A DNA stretch of 32,383 nt from an uncultured Saprospiraceae bacterium (lineage in GTDB: Bacteria; Bacteroidota; Bacteroidia; Chitinophagales; Saprospiraceae), in the NCBI GenBank assembly GCA_937934275.1, contig CALHAM010000141.1, positions 1 through 32,383 of the forward strand, in the 5' to 3' direction. Below the pieces are notes generated by a model, which saw only the letters and a list, made by a program, of their open reading frames with translations, ran no database searches and was not told where the DNA came from. This document shows positions 32,323-32,383 of the stretch, one piece after another. How positions within the stretch are numbered: position 1 is the stretch's first letter; every line of letters starts with the position of its first letter. Position numbers and translations under genes: made by a program.

Positions 32323-32383
32323 CCGGTGGCGGATCCTGGAGCGTCGGCTGCGGAGCGCCGACGGCGTAAGGATACGCTACCGG
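32323..32383 (+). other. long hairpin downstream of the candidate variable region, reaching the window edge
   Basis: CCGGTGGCGGATCCT (32323-32337) pairs with AGGATACGCTACCGG (32369-32383), with one G-U pair and one mismatch over 15. Inside, CGTCGGC (32342-32348) pairs with GCCGACG (32357-32363) around an 8-nt loop. There is no T-run, so a simple terminator is unlikely. It begins 61 nt after the stop codon. DGR targets often carry a hairpin or cruciform just after the variable region, which this may be. Confidence 0.6.

Noticed and set aside
32262-32383. Search for a DGR template repeat after the FGE-like gene
   Set aside because: No stretch here resembles the variable region with AAC codons; if a template exists it is beyond the window.
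1-32383. CRISPR arrays, rRNA genes or a prophage
   Set aside because: No regularly spaced repeats, rRNA sequence or phage structural genes were seen on either strand.

Overview
The window looks like a chromosome piece from a Bacteroidota bacterium, probably near the Saprospiria; the class is inferred, not proven. The evidence is two proteins with type IX secretion C-terminal sorting domains, SprB-like repeats, a DUF3822-rsmD pair, a LuxE-like acyltransferase next to a YfcE-type phosphoesterase, and repeated upstream copies of TACCTTTG, which fits the Bacteroidota -7 promoter element TAnnTTTG. Most of the window is moderately high in GC; about 5.7-8.3 kb is visibly richer in AT.

Layout. 1-990: a patchwork of insertion-sequence remnants (an internally deleted IS5-type transposase, the zinc-ribbon start of an IS1-type InsA, and a second IS5-type end), bounded by a tRNA-Arg(CCU) with its own promoter. 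1.2-5.5 kb: housekeeping and conserved genes (phosphoesterase, LuxE-like protein, a divergent lipoprotein, rsmD, a DUF3822 protein, cutC). 5.7-7.6 kb: an AT-rich pair, an S41-family lipoprotein and a beta-barrel-like protein, followed by about 700 bp without a gene. 8.3-12.9 kb: a complete tripartite export operon (ABC protein, HlyD-like adaptor, TolC-like channel) whose ATPase motifs are degenerate. 13.1-20.9 kb: a secreted subtilase and a secreted SprB-repeat protein, both with sorting domains, flanking a helical protein of unknown function. 21.2-29.4 kb: core metabolism and signalling (pyrF, a prohibitin-like protein, pheS, meaB, an alpha/beta hydrolase broken by one in-frame stop, gcvH, guanine deaminase, aroB, a histidine kinase that overlaps aroB).

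29.7-32.4 kb is the most interesting part. A two-gene plus-strand operon encodes a membrane-anchored TIR protein (cytosolic TIR, coiled coil, one membrane segment, non-cytosolic tail) and an exported protein with a formylglycine-generating-enzyme-like (C-type lectin fold) domain. The C-terminal tip of the second protein has the codon pattern expected of a diversity-generating retroelement (DGR) variable region: about 14 clustered positions all use NNC codons, as if derived from AAC by adenine mutagenesis. A long hairpin follows the gene and runs to the window edge. No template repeat or reverse transcriptase lies inside the window, so the DGR reading is an inference. The working model is a hypermutable periplasmic or surface recognition protein paired with a TIR effector on the inner side of the membrane.
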